This document shows positions 17,348 to 25,608 of a DNA stretch of 52,346 nt, piece after piece. Source of the DNA: Burkholderiaceae bacterium (lineage in GTDB: Bacteria > Pseudomonadota > Gammaproteobacteria > Burkholderiales > Burkholderiaceae_D); the NCBI GenBank assembly GCA_019745005.1, contig JAIETO010000022.1, positions 1 through 52,346 of the forward strand, read 5' to 3'. Under the pieces are notes generated by a model. It was not told the DNA's origin and ran no database searches. It saw only the letters and a list, made by a program, of their open reading frames with translations. The translations under genes were made by a program, and so were the position numbers. Positions within the stretch are counted from its first letter, which is position 1, and every line of letters starts with the position of its first letter.

Positions 17348-18241
17348 TTACCCTTTGCGTAGTTCACCGGTTGATGCTTTGAGGCGTTTTTCGTGTTCAC
17401 CAGCGAGCTCATAAACCGTTTTCCCTCGGAGCTTAAAATCGTTCGAAACATACAAGAAATTTTCAGAGTGCCCAGCAAACAAAAGACCATCGCTCTTCAT
17501 TAATGGCACAAATCTTTTAAGAATTGCCGCTTGGGTTGGCTTGTCAAAATAAATCATGACGTTTCGACAGAAAATAACGTCTAAATCTCCCTTAATATCC
17601 CATGAATCAGCCAGAAGATTGAGCTGTTTAAAAACAATGAGTTCCCTTAATTCTGGTCGGACACGCACCAATCCTTCTTGCGTCCCCTTTCCTTTCAAGA
17701 AAAATTTTCTCGCCCGTTCTGGAGACATTTTTTCAAGCCTATCCAAGTTATAAACACCTTTAGCCGCTGTCGCTAAGACATTCGTATCGATGTCAGTAGC
17801 GATAATCGAGACTGGAGGGTTGAGCGTGCCAAATGCTTCACATGCGGTCATTGCGATTGAGTACGGTTCTTCACCTGTAGAACTGGCCGAGCACCAAATA
17901 TTTAAAGAACCTTTCTTATGCCTGAGATGCTCCGCCAAGATCGGAAAGTGATGTTCTTCTCTAAAAAACGACGTCAAATTTGTCGTTAATGCATTCGTAA
18001 AAGCCTCCCATTCACTGCTTTTCTGCTCTCTTTCAAGCGTGTCGAGATAATTAGCAAACGAGTTAATTCCAGTCGCGCGCAAACGACGCGCCAAACGGCT
18101 GTAAACCATTTCTTGTTTGCTGTCAGCGAGTGAAATACCAGCTTTCTTGTAAATCAAATCACGCACACGGTCGAAATCGCGACTATTAAACGCAAACTCT
18201 TTATCTGTTTCTGAGCGAATCTTTTCCTGCGGTTTAGTCAT
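17348..18241 (-). CDS. cheR: Chemoreceptor methyltransferase CheR
   Basis: CheR methylates chemoreceptor glutamates using S-adenosylmethionine. The helical N-terminal domain (FDRVRDLIYKKAGISLADSK, then MVYSRLARRLRATG) is followed by the methyltransferase fold. That fold shows LNIWCSASSTGEEPYSIAMT (SAM-binding motif I), SIIATDIDTNVLATA and DLDVIFCRNVMIYFDKPTQ. Length of 297 is normal. It lies between cheW and cheD. I see no chemoreceptor gene anywhere in the window, so its substrates must be encoded elsewhere. Confidence 0.97.
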   Translation of the reverse strand: MTKPQEKIRSETDKEFAFNSRDFDRVRDLIYKKAGISLADSKQEMVYSRLARRLRATGINSFANYLDTLEREQKSSEWEAFTNALTTNLTSFFREEHHFPILAEHLRHKKGSLNIWCSASSTGEEPYSIAMTACEAFGTLNPPVSIIATDIDTNVLATAAKGVYNLDRLEKMSPERARKFFLKGKGTQEGLVRVRPELRELIVFKQLNLLADSWDIKGDLDVIFCRNVMIYFDKPTQAAILKRFVPLMKSDGLLFAGHSENFLYVSNDFKLRGKTVYELAGEHEKRLKASTGELRKG

Positions 18242-18299
18242 TCACGTATTCCTAGAGCGCTTTTTTTTGTTTTAATTCGAGGAAATTGGTATCACTAAT

Positions 18300-18812
18300 C
18301 TACAGCGGTTGGTCAACTAATCCCATTTCAGGGCTCATCATTAGTTTCACGATATCGACCAAGATCAACATCCGCTCTTCTAAAGTGCCAAGCCCGATCA
18401 AGAAATCGCCGCTAAATGTTGTGCCCATTTCTGGTGCTGGCCTCACTTGCTCGGGGAGTAGTGTCATCACGTCAGACACACTGTCGACTACCATTCCGAC
18501 GACACGACCATCGATGTTAAGGATAATTACAACCGTCAATTGATCGTAGGTGGGTGTTCCCAAGTTAAACTTAATTCTCATGTCAACAATAGGAACGATA
18601 ATGCCGCGCAAATTAATGACACCTTTCAAAAACTCAGGTGCATTTGCGATGCGAGTAACCGCCTCATAACCACGAATTTCTTGCACTTTCAGGATGTCAA
18701 TACCGTATTCTTCTGACCCCAACGTGAACGCTAAAAATTCATTTGCACTTATTTCTGCCTCATCCTTTTCGGAGTGTTTCACGCTGACTGCGGGTTGAGC
18801 CATTTGTGTCAT
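18300..18812 (-). CDS. cheW: Chemotaxis coupling protein CheW
   Basis: CheW couples chemoreceptors to the kinase CheA. The 170-residue protein is one CheW SH3-like domain: [20 protein letters not shown] followed by [39 protein letters not shown] and the C-terminal [18 protein letters not shown]. The start at 18812 gives a non-conserved 25-residue lead. A second Met at codon 4 ([10 protein letters not shown]) is an equally likely start. It follows cheA by 33 bp. Confidence 0.96.
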   Translation of the reverse strand: MTQMAQPAVSVKHSEKDEAEISANEFLAFTLGSEEYGIDILKVQEIRGYEAVTRIANAPEFLKGVINLRGIIVPIVDMRIKFNLGTPTYDQLTVVIILNIDGRVVGMVVDSVSDVMTLLPEQVRPAPEMGTTFSGDFLIGLGTLEERMLILVDIVKLMMSPEMGLVDQPL

Positions 18813-18845
18813 GATTTTTTCCTTTTTTTCTGTAGCAAATATTCG

Positions 18846-20894
18846 TTATCGAACCGCACGCAGTAAAGCTGATACATCTAAAATCAGTGAGACGCCACCA
18901 TCCCCTAAAATCGTTGCGCCGGATATTCCAGGTACTTTACGATAATTAGACTCAATATTTTTTACGACGACTTGTTGTTGTCCAACCAAGTCGTCAACAA
19001 ACAGCGCCGCCTTCTTTCCATCCACCTCAACAATCACAGCGATACCATCCGCAGGATTTGTGTACTTGGGACATATGCCAAAATTTTCGTAGAGCGGGAT
19101 TAAAGGCAAATATTCATCACGTATTTTTATCACACGTCCCTTGCCATTTATTTCTTTAACGTCACTCGCACTAGGCTGCAAGGATTCGACAACAAAACCC
19201 AAAGGCAGAATATAAATTTCATCGCCGACTTTGATCGACATACCATCCAAAATTGCCAAAGTAAGCGGCAATGAAATCGTAATTGTTGTGCCGAATCCGC
19301 GAGCGGAGCGAATATCAACAACCCCGCCCATTGCAGTGATGTTTCGTTTAACAACATCCATTCCAACGCCTCGTCCAGAGACATCGGTCACGATTTCTGC
19401 AGTCGAAAAACCAGGCGCGAAGATTAACTGCCAGACCTCGCTATCTGACATATTGTCAGAGACAGCAAGCCCATTCTGCTTTGCCTTTGCGAGAATTTTT
19501 TCGCGATGTAAACCACCGCCATCGTCACTCACCTCGATAACGATATTGCCACCTTGATGAACGGCGGAAAGTGAAAGCTTTCCCGTTTCACTTTTTCCAG
19601 CCGCAGCTCGAGTCGCTGGGATTTCAATACCATGATCAATGCTGTTCCGAACTAAATGGGTGAGCGGATCAACGATTCTCTCGATGAGACCCTTATCGAG
19701 TTCAGTTGATGCGCCATAGGTGAGAAACTCAACCTTTTTACCTAACTTAGTTGCAAGGTCGCGCACCATGCGAGGGAAGCGCGAAAAAACATAATCCATA
19801 GGCATCATGCGAATCGACATGACTGCTTCTTGTAAGTCTCGTGTATTACGTGTTAGGTGGGCAACACTGCTGAACAGCTTTTCATTCAATATGGGGTCAA
19901 GATCTTGTGTGCGCTGCTCCAACATCGCTTGTGTGATGACAAGCTCCCCGATCAAATTAATGATTTGATCAACTTTCTCAATCCCGACACGAATTGTGGT
20001 TGACTCTTGTGAGGCTGCACTTTTTTCAGCCTCTTTTTTTGCCGGTGCTTTTTTTGCGGTCGCTTCCGCACTTGTTTTCGTTGCGTTTTGTGCGGGTTGT
20101 ACACTTTCTGCTTTGGCGTCTGCCTCTTGCGGTGGAAACATGGATTCTAAAGGCTCAAAAAAACCATACCCTAAATCGTCTTCCGATGCATTCGCGCCAT
20201 TTGTCGCAGCGCCTGCCTTCAATTCTTCGCTGGAAATTTTTAACTCATCTGCGTTCATAATGAACGAACAAATTGCAACGATGTCGTCTTCCGTTTCGTT
20301 TGACTTTAATGTCAATTCAAACACGCCGTCTGCTTTTTTTTCCTTTGTAATCAAACCCAACAAACCGAGCTCGGACACAATCGCGTCAATATCACTCAGC
20401 GGTAATTTTGGCAGAAGAATCTTGAACATCCGTGAGAATATTTTTGACTCGAATTTTTCTGCGTTTTCCTTTTGAAAACTAGCAACGGGGGCTTTAATCG
20501 GCACATCGTCTTGCGACAAAGACTGCAACAACATCCTCACGTCGCCAACCGCATCCTGATCCACTGCTGTGCCAATACGGTGTCCATCTAGCTGCATTTT
20601 CAGAATATCTTTTGCGCTAAGAAATGCGTCAACGTGTTCTGACGTCAATGCCATCTCACCTTTTCTGATTTTATCGAGCAACGATTCTAGGATATGTGTA
20701 ACCTCCGTCATATCCATCAAACCAAATGTGGAAGCGCCTCCTTTTATAGAGTGTGCGGCGCGAAAAATAGCGTTTAATTCCTCGACGTCAGGCGATTCAA
20801 CATCGATTGCGAGTAACAACTTTTCTTTTTCGGCTAAAAGTTCTTCCGCCTCATCAAAAAAAACTTGGAAAAACTGACTCATATCAATGGTCAT
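18846..20894 (-). CDS. cheA: Chemotaxis histidine kinase CheA
   Basis: CheA is the receptor-coupled kinase that phosphorylates CheY and CheB. In order it has the P1 Hpt domain with phospho-acceptor His 48 (FRAAHSIKGGASTFG) and a P2-like docking domain at about residues 155-235 (FKILLPKLPLSDIDAIVSEL). An Ala/Lys-rich linker follows, then P3 dimerisation from about 300. The P4 kinase core has LTHLVRNSIDHGIE (N box), EVSDDGGGLHREKI (G1) and VSGRGVGMDVV (G2). P5, the CheW-like domain, ends the protein. At 682 residues it is full length. Upstream is a second cheY, downstream cheW. Confidence 0.97.
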   Translation of the reverse strand: MTIDMSQFFQVFFDEAEELLAEKEKLLLAIDVESPDVEELNAIFRAAHSIKGGASTFGLMDMTEVTHILESLLDKIRKGEMALTSEHVDAFLSAKDILKMQLDGHRIGTAVDQDAVGDVRMLLQSLSQDDVPIKAPVASFQKENAEKFESKIFSRMFKILLPKLPLSDIDAIVSELGLLGLITKEKKADGVFELTLKSNETEDDIVAICSFIMNADELKISSEELKAGAATNGANASEDDLGYGFFEPLESMFPPQEADAKAESVQPAQNATKTSAEATAKKAPAKKEAEKSAASQESTTIRVGIEKVDQIINLIGELVITQAMLEQRTQDLDPILNEKLFSSVAHLTRNTRDLQEAVMSIRMMPMDYVFSRFPRMVRDLATKLGKKVEFLTYGASTELDKGLIERIVDPLTHLVRNSIDHGIEIPATRAAAGKSETGKLSLSAVHQGGNIVIEVSDDGGGLHREKILAKAKQNGLAVSDNMSDSEVWQLIFAPGFSTAEIVTDVSGRGVGMDVVKRNITAMGGVVDIRSARGFGTTITISLPLTLAILDGMSIKVGDEIYILPLGFVVESLQPSASDVKEINGKGRVIKIRDEYLPLIPLYENFGICPKYTNPADGIAVIVEVDGKKAALFVDDLVGQQQVVVKNIESNYRKVPGISGATILGDGGVSLILDVSALLRAVR

Positions 20895-20939
20895 TATTTG
20901 AGCTCCGTATTTTTCTATACTGCGCGCACTGCATTTGCT

Positions 20940-21305
20940 TTAGCCAATGACTTTTTTAACGACTTCAGTTAATTTTTGCGGATCGAAGGGTTTAACTAAC
21001 CACCCGTTGGCGCCTGCTGCCCTTCCCTTTGCTTTCATATCATCACTCGATTCAGTCGTCAGCATTAGAATGGGGACTCGCTGATAAGACGGTAAACCAC
21101 GAAGAGATTTGATCAATGTAAGACCGTCCATACGCGGCATATTTTGATCCGTAAGTACCAAGTCAACAACCTGAAGGCGTGCCTTTTCCAAACCGTCCTG
21201 ACCATCCACTGCTTCAATGACTTGATACCCTGCTGCCTTCAAGCTAAATGCGACCATCTGTCTTAAGGAACCAGAATCATCAACCGCTAAAATTGTTTTA
21301 GTCAT
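20940..21305 (-). CDS. Second CheY-like response regulator
   Basis: A single receiver domain of 121 residues: ILAVDDSGSLRQMVAFSLKA, phospho-acceptor Asp 53 in LVLTDQNMPRMDG, the Thr switch in ILMLTTESSDDM and Lys in WLVKPFDPQKL. The aromatic switch position carries Trp (GANGWLVKPF) where the other CheY has Tyr. It resembles the CheY paralogues placed directly upstream of cheA in many proteobacteria. The frame is open to 21347, but GGAG lies just before the ATG at 21305 and removes a Cys-rich lead. It could bind CheA P2, act as a phosphate sink, or pair with the adjacent CheZ-like protein (inference). Confidence 0.93.
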   Translation of the reverse strand: MTKTILAVDDSGSLRQMVAFSLKAAGYQVIEAVDGQDGLEKARLQVVDLVLTDQNMPRMDGLTLIKSLRGLPSYQRVPILMLTTESSDDMKAKGRAAGANGWLVKPFDPQKLTEVVKKVIG

Positions 21306-21352
21306 CATTACTCCGCTTTGCAAATAAGGGCAAATTGCCCGTTTCAAACACT

Positions 21353-21901
21353 TTAAAATAGTTCGATATCGCCGCTATCTAAATGCTTTTGGTTAACCGC
21401 TTTATGCAATAAACTTTTTAATTTAATGCTTTGTTCTTGCAGGCGTAAAGTCACTTCATTGAGCAGGACTTCAATTTCATCGACCTCACCATCCTGCGGT
21501 ATGCCATCACCCACGATACCAAGCGTACCCAAAACCTCACGGAGTCCAGCACTTCGTTGGACTGTGCGCGATATCAATTGACTTGTTAAGTCTTGAAATT
21601 GAAGACTTGTCACTGCGGCGTTGATATGCCTCGCAATATTGCCCTGAATAACAGTCAGTCGCTCAATGCTATCTGACGGCGCGGCGCCGGAAGAGATAAT
21701 AAGATTGACTTCTTCTTGTTGGCTGGTAATTGCTTCATGCAGCGCTAAAAAGCTGGCACCCAATTTTTCAATCGCCTCGGCGAGCAAAATTGTTGTTTGA
21801 ACTAGATCGGTCTCCACTTCTAACAGGTGTTCGCTTCCGTGATCGGAAACGCCCGAGAGAAGCTGTTTTACGTGAGAACCTAGCATTTTTTTCTTGGACA
21901 T
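21353..21901 (-). CDS. CheZ-like protein, putative second CheY-P phosphatase
   Basis: I do not recognise an established gene name. The protein is helical and about 182 residues long. Near its middle it has VTSLQFQDLTSQLISRTVQR, which aligns with MAQDFQDLTGQVIKKV of the CheZ in this window. The Asp and Gln of the DxxxQ phosphatase signature are conserved (107 and 111 counting from an alternative ATG at 21910). The C-terminus is HLDSGDIELF, a short acidic-hydrophobic tail after a linker, as in CheZ. It lies directly upstream of a cheY paralogue and cheA, and downstream of motB. The same LQFQDxxxQ pattern occurs in some MCP-like signalling proteins, so phosphatase activity is inference. GGGATGGG before the ATG at 21901 favours that start. 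Confidence 0.8.
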   Translation of the reverse strand: MSKKKMLGSHVKQLLSGVSDHGSEHLLEVETDLVQTTILLAEAIEKLGASFLALHEAITSQQEEVNLIISSGAAPSDSIERLTVIQGNIARHINAAVTSLQFQDLTSQLISRTVQRSAGLREVLGTLGIVGDGIPQDGEVDEIEVLLNEVTLRLQEQSIKLKSLLHKAVNQKHLDSGDIELF

Positions 21902-21979
21902 GTTGCCCATCCCAATATACAGTTGATCGGCTATCGAATATAACTAGATTGGAAATCCCAAACGAGCTTTACAAACGCA

Positions 21980-22867
21980 CTAGTTGGCAACTTCGATCGA
22001 ACCACCATCCTGCGATGCGGTTTGTTCCGCTTTTTTATTCATAACAATAATACTAATACGTCGATTGATGGGATTTAGCGGATCATCCTTATCAAACAGA
22101 ACCGACGATGATAAGCCGACCACACGCAAAACCTTCGATTCGTCCATGCCACCAAATATCAATTCTCGGCGCGAAGCATTCGCACGATCCGCCGATAACT
22201 CCCAATTGCTATAGCCCTTCTCGCCGCTTCCATATGGTGAGGAATCGGTATGTCCCGACAAGCTAATTCGATTTGGCACTCCATTTAGCGCAACGCCAAT
22301 TTCATGCAAGATTTCTCGTGTATAGGGTTGCAAATCAGCCTTCGCAGAAGCAAACATCGGACGATTTTTTTCGTCAACAATTTGTATCCGAAGTCCCTCA
22401 GTTGTGATATCCAACAACAACTGCTTTTTATATTGCTTTAACGTTGGATTAGACTCAATCGCCGCTTCAATTTTCTCTTTCAAGCCTTTTAGACGTTCAC
22501 CATCCGCTTTTGCAAGCGCTGCTTCAGCGGCTTGTAAATTGTAAGTTTTCTTTTGCGCCTCGGTATCGCCTTTTTTCACTTGCCCTTCACGCAATGTCAA
22601 GTCTTTACCGCCACCCTTAACAATGCTTGAACTATCACCGCTTCCGTCCCCACCAGACATCGCCACTTTCAAAGGTGTTTGAAAATACTCGGCGATACCC
22701 TGCAAGTTTCCTTTTGCAGTAGAGCCCAACAACCACATCAGCAAGAAAAACGCCATCATTGCCGTCACAAAATCAGCGTACGCAATTTTCCACGCGCCAC
22801 CGTGGTGGCCGCCTGCAACTTTTTTGATGCGCTTTACAATTATCGGTCTAAGTTCTTCGTTCGCCAT
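21980..22867 (-). CDS. motB: Flagellar motor stator protein MotB
   Basis: MotB anchors the stator to peptidoglycan. It has the classical N-terminus, IIVKRIKKVAGGHHGGAWKI followed by AYADFVTAMMAFFLLMWLLG, where the Asp of YADF is the proton-binding residue. A helical linker follows (about residues 100-145). The OmpA-like domain has ISLSGHTDSSPYGSGEKGYS, NWELSADRANASRREL and NRRISIIVMNK. Length of 295 is typical. It is 22 bp after motA and begins the che portion of the operon. It differs markedly from MotD at 4886-5650. Confidence 0.96.
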   Translation of the reverse strand: MANEELRPIIVKRIKKVAGGHHGGAWKIAYADFVTAMMAFFLLMWLLGSTAKGNLQGIAEYFQTPLKVAMSGGDGSGDSSSIVKGGGKDLTLREGQVKKGDTEAQKKTYNLQAAEAALAKADGERLKGLKEKIEAAIESNPTLKQYKKQLLLDITTEGLRIQIVDEKNRPMFASAKADLQPYTREILHEIGVALNGVPNRISLSGHTDSSPYGSGEKGYSNWELSADRANASRRELIFGGMDESKVLRVVGLSSSVLFDKDDPLNPINRRISIIVMNKKAEQTASQDGGSIEVAN

Positions 22868-22889
22868 TTTTTACCTATATCACGCGAAA

Positions 22890-23750
22890 CTATTTCGATT
22901 TGGATTGCTTAATATGCTCTTCCAATTCAGAAAAAGTAGGTCGTTCTGTCGAATACAAAACCTTTCTACCAAACTCCACAGCGAGTGCTGGCGCATAACC
23001 ATTTAGGCTGGCGAGCAAAGTCACTTTAATGCACTGAAATGTCTTCGATGACTCGTCCAATTGTTGCTCCATGAGCCCTGCGAGTGGCCCAATGAATCCG
23101 TATGCCAAAAGTATCCCTAAGAATGTTCCCACCAATGCATGCGCGATCAAAATACCAAGCTCTGATGGAGGAATTCCCACTGACTCCATGGTGTGAACAA
23201 CACCCATTACAGCAGCAACAATACCGAATGCGGGCAAGCCGTCGCCCAGTTTTGCAATGAAATGCGCTGGTGCAGCGGCTTCGTGATGGTGCGTCTCTAA
23301 TTCATTATCCATCAAATTTTCAATTTGAAACGCATCCATATTTCCTGAAACCATGAGCCTCAAATAATCACCAATAAACTCCATTAGATGATGATCCGAA
23401 ACGATCAAAGGGTATTTGCTAAACAAAGGACTTTCTTCAGGTTTTTCAATATCGCCTTCGATCGACATTAAACCTTCTTTTCGCACTTTGGTTAAGACAT
23501 CGAACAGCATCGTCATCAATTCCATATAGAGACTTTTGGAATATTTGGAGCCTTTTAAGACACCGGGTAATGCCTTTAAAGATGCTTTTAGTGTCTTTGC
23601 GTTGTTACCTACTAAAGATGCGCCAACCGCCGCACCCCCAATCATCAATAGTTCCAATGGTTGAAAAAGCACTGCAAGGTGTCCACCCGAAAGAACGAAC
23701 CCACCGAACACGGATCCCATAACGACGATATAGCCAACGATGACTAACAC
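22890..23750 (-). CDS. motA: Flagellar motor stator protein MotA
   Basis: MotA is the membrane stator subunit that generates torque on FliG. The 286-residue protein begins with GTG (MLVIVGYIVVMGSVFGGFVL), preceded by GGAG at 7 bases. Family markers include HLAVLFQPLELLMIGGAAVG, the helices IAKLGDGLPAFGIVAAVMGV and ALVGTFLGILLAYGFIGPLA, and the cytoplasmic loop between helices 2 and 3. It is followed by motB. In the 130 bp upstream I found no convincing sigma-28 site. Confidence 0.96.
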   Translation of the reverse strand: MLVIVGYIVVMGSVFGGFVLSGGHLAVLFQPLELLMIGGAAVGASLVGNNAKTLKASLKALPGVLKGSKYSKSLYMELMTMLFDVLTKVRKEGLMSIEGDIEKPEESPLFSKYPLIVSDHHLMEFIGDYLRLMVSGNMDAFQIENLMDNELETHHHEAAAPAHFIAKLGDGLPAFGIVAAVMGVVHTMESVGIPPSELGILIAHALVGTFLGILLAYGFIGPLAGLMEQQLDESSKTFQCIKVTLLASLNGYAPALAVEFGRKVLYSTERPTFSELEEHIKQSKSK

Positions 23751-23880
23751 GAGAACACTCCTTCAATAAAATTTCGCAAGCGACGATTTCAATTCCAGCC
23801 CAAGACCAAACAAATGCCTTATTGCGGAACAATACATCGAAAATAAAATATTGCCCACAGAATACTTATGTTGCTGAATA

Positions 23881-24684
23881 TTATATGCGCCACCCAAACA
23901 AAGCGGGCTGATTTAAGTCGGGTTGAATCGTAATGTGTGGAGGTAAAGACGGAATCGGGAATTCATAACTCAAAAGCAAAGATCCAGCTTGCATTTCACG
24001 TTTCGCTTTCCCCCAGAGACTAGGCATCACAACAGGTGAGAGGTAAGCAAATACCACATCGAACTCTGCTAGATTTAATTTTTCATAACGTCCAAACTTA
24101 AATACGATCGATGATCTTTTTAGTTTTCCGAACAAAAAGCTAAACAACCAAGGTAATGGCGCGAGTTCTATGCCGAAGTATCGACAATTTGGATGTATTC
24201 GCTGCATACCAAATAATACGCCACCAAATCCGCTTCCAATATCAATAAATGAATGATTTTTGTTTTGCGGCAAGAGTGACAAAAGTTGTGTTTGAATCGA
24301 CCGACTTGAAGGGTAAAACGGAACTCTACTCGCCCAACTAGGAACATAACAAAGCAAAAAGACGATCAACAACGTCAAATAAATATTTGGGGAAATTCCA
24401 ACCGCCAAAAAAATTGCGACGAAATTAGGAAGTAAAAATTGAATTACTAACCACCACCATTTCAACCCTACAAAATACGAGATAAGAAGAGAGAACAGTC
24501 CCTGAATCAAGGAGAAGAAAAGGATGGTGATTGTAAAAAAATGAAATGCCTCAGTTAAACAGAATAAACAATAATTGAGACAAAGTGAAATGAGCTGAAT
24601 CGCGATTGCAATAACAAATGGGCGTCCACTTACTAAAGACGCCCAACGAAGAAGCAGAGAGGATTTACTCGGTTCTACAATCAA
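23881..24684 (-). CDS. Membrane-anchored class I SAM methyltransferase
   Basis: The N-terminal ~115 residues hold three to four hydrophobic segments (FVIAIAIQLISLCLNYCLFC, FTITILFFSLIQGLFSLLIS, LVIQFLLPNFVAIFLAV, NIYLTLLIVFLLCYVP). The C-terminal half is a class I methyltransferase. SAM motif I is SFIDIGSGFGGVLFGMQR, and the acidic end of strand 2 is YFGIEL. FDVVFAYLSPVVMPSLW stands where a catalytic or substrate loop would be. Residues FYPSSRSIQTQLLSLL before motif I recall FAM173-type lysine methyltransferases, but this is only a resemblance. It lies between flhC (23 bp) and motA, so a role in the flagellar regulon is plausible. The substrate is unknown. Confidence 0.8.
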   Translation of the reverse strand: MIVEPSKSSLLLRWASLVSGRPFVIAIAIQLISLCLNYCLFCLTEAFHFFTITILFFSLIQGLFSLLISYFVGLKWWWLVIQFLLPNFVAIFLAVGISPNIYLTLLIVFLLCYVPSWASRVPFYPSSRSIQTQLLSLLPQNKNHSFIDIGSGFGGVLFGMQRIHPNCRYFGIELAPLPWLFSFLFGKLKRSSIVFKFGRYEKLNLAEFDVVFAYLSPVVMPSLWGKAKREMQAGSLLLSYEFPIPSLPPHITIQPDLNQPALFGWRI

Positions 24685-24707
24685 CGAATCCTCACAATTA
24701 AATGTCG

Positions 24708-25262
24708 TTACGCGACCATCTGTATCGCTGATTCAGCCTCCTTAGCACGCTTGGTTTTCCCAGCTCGTGAAGGCATGTGACAGAGGCCACACGCGTAATC
24801 ATCATGTAAATCCAAATTATGCGCAACGAATTGACCTTGGCATTTATTACATTTTACAAAGGTTAACATTTTCCCATCAAAGAACCTTACGAGCGTCCAT
24901 GCGCGTGTTAAAGATAGAACGGGCTCTTCGTCATGCTCAACAACAACCTGCTCAAGATATAGGCGATATGCTTTTACGACAGCCTCAATTCCACTCACTT
25001 GCGCATGCTCGCGCAAATATTTGTAAATATTCATGAATAAAGATGAGTGAATATTTGGCTGCCACGTAACAAACCAATCCGCAGAAAACGGAAGCATCCC
25101 TTTCGGAGGAGAGACGCCTTTCAATTCCTTATAAATTTTCAGCAATCGCTCACGGGACAAAGATGTCTCGGATTCAAGCAATTGCAAACGAGCACCTAGT
25201 TTCACTAAATCAACCGCTAGTTGAATTTCTGCTGCTTCATTAACAACGCTTTTCGAGGCCAT
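24708..25262 (-). CDS. flhC: Flagellar master transcriptional activator FlhC
   Basis: FlhC forms the FlhD4C2 complex that activates class 2 flagellar promoters. The protein (184 residues) contains EIQLAVDLVKLGARLQLLES, PFSADWFVTWQPNIHSSLF and LTRAWTLVRFFDGKMLTFVK. The zinc-binding cysteines are in CNKCQGQFVAHNLDLHDDYA and CGLCHMP. The frame is open to a TTG at 25274. GGTGAG ends 4 bases before the ATG at 25262, which I take as the start. It is 28 bp downstream of flhD. Confidence 0.95.
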   Translation of the reverse strand: MASKSVVNEAAEIQLAVDLVKLGARLQLLESETSLSRERLLKIYKELKGVSPPKGMLPFSADWFVTWQPNIHSSLFMNIYKYLREHAQVSGIEAVVKAYRLYLEQVVVEHDEEPVLSLTRAWTLVRFFDGKMLTFVKCNKCQGQFVAHNLDLHDDYACGLCHMPSRAGKTKRAKEAESAIQMVA

Positions 25263-25290
25263 TTTTCTCACCAATTGGAAAATTGAAAAA

Positions 25291-25608
25291 CTATCTAATT
25301 TCTTCGACGGCTTGACCCGCCATTAAAATCGCTGCGTGAGAATGCGCCAAAGCGCGCTCTTTATTGTAGTTAGTCAACATGCAGAGAATCGAACTATCCT
25401 CAAATCTAAATCGCGCAAGCATCATGTTTGATCCTGCTAGTTTCAAAATTTGCGAATTATTCAATCCTTCAATGAGATCAGCGATTTCTTTCGCAATCCC
25501 AAGTCGAAAAATCGCTGTAGCTTTATCCGCTCGAATCATTTGCTGGGCAAGCATTAGGTAACTTAAATTCGCATCGCGAATTTCCGCCATCATGTCATTT
25601 GGTGTCAT
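25291..25608 (-). CDS. flhD: Flagellar master regulator subunit FlhD
   Basis: FlhD pairs with FlhC. From the ATG at 25608 the protein is 105 residues: NDMMAEIRDANLSYLMLAQQ, MIRADKATAIFRLGIAKEIA and ILKLAGSNMMLARFRFEDS, all matching the FlhD family. The frame runs open to 25767, but the extra 53 residues are hydrophobic and unlike FlhD. A GGAG lies 8 bases before the ATG at 25608. It heads the flhDC unit; the promoter must be in the upstream AT-rich gap. Confidence 0.94.
   Translation of the reverse strand: MTPNDMMAEIRDANLSYLMLAQQMIRADKATAIFRLGIAKEIADLIEGLNNSQILKLAGSNMMLARFRFEDSSILCMLTNYNKERALAHSHAAILMAGQAVEEIR

Noticed and set aside
23751-23880. Sigma-28 promoter upstream of motA
   Set aside because: CCGCAATAA is a weak match to the -10 element and no TAAAG-type -35 lies at the correct distance.
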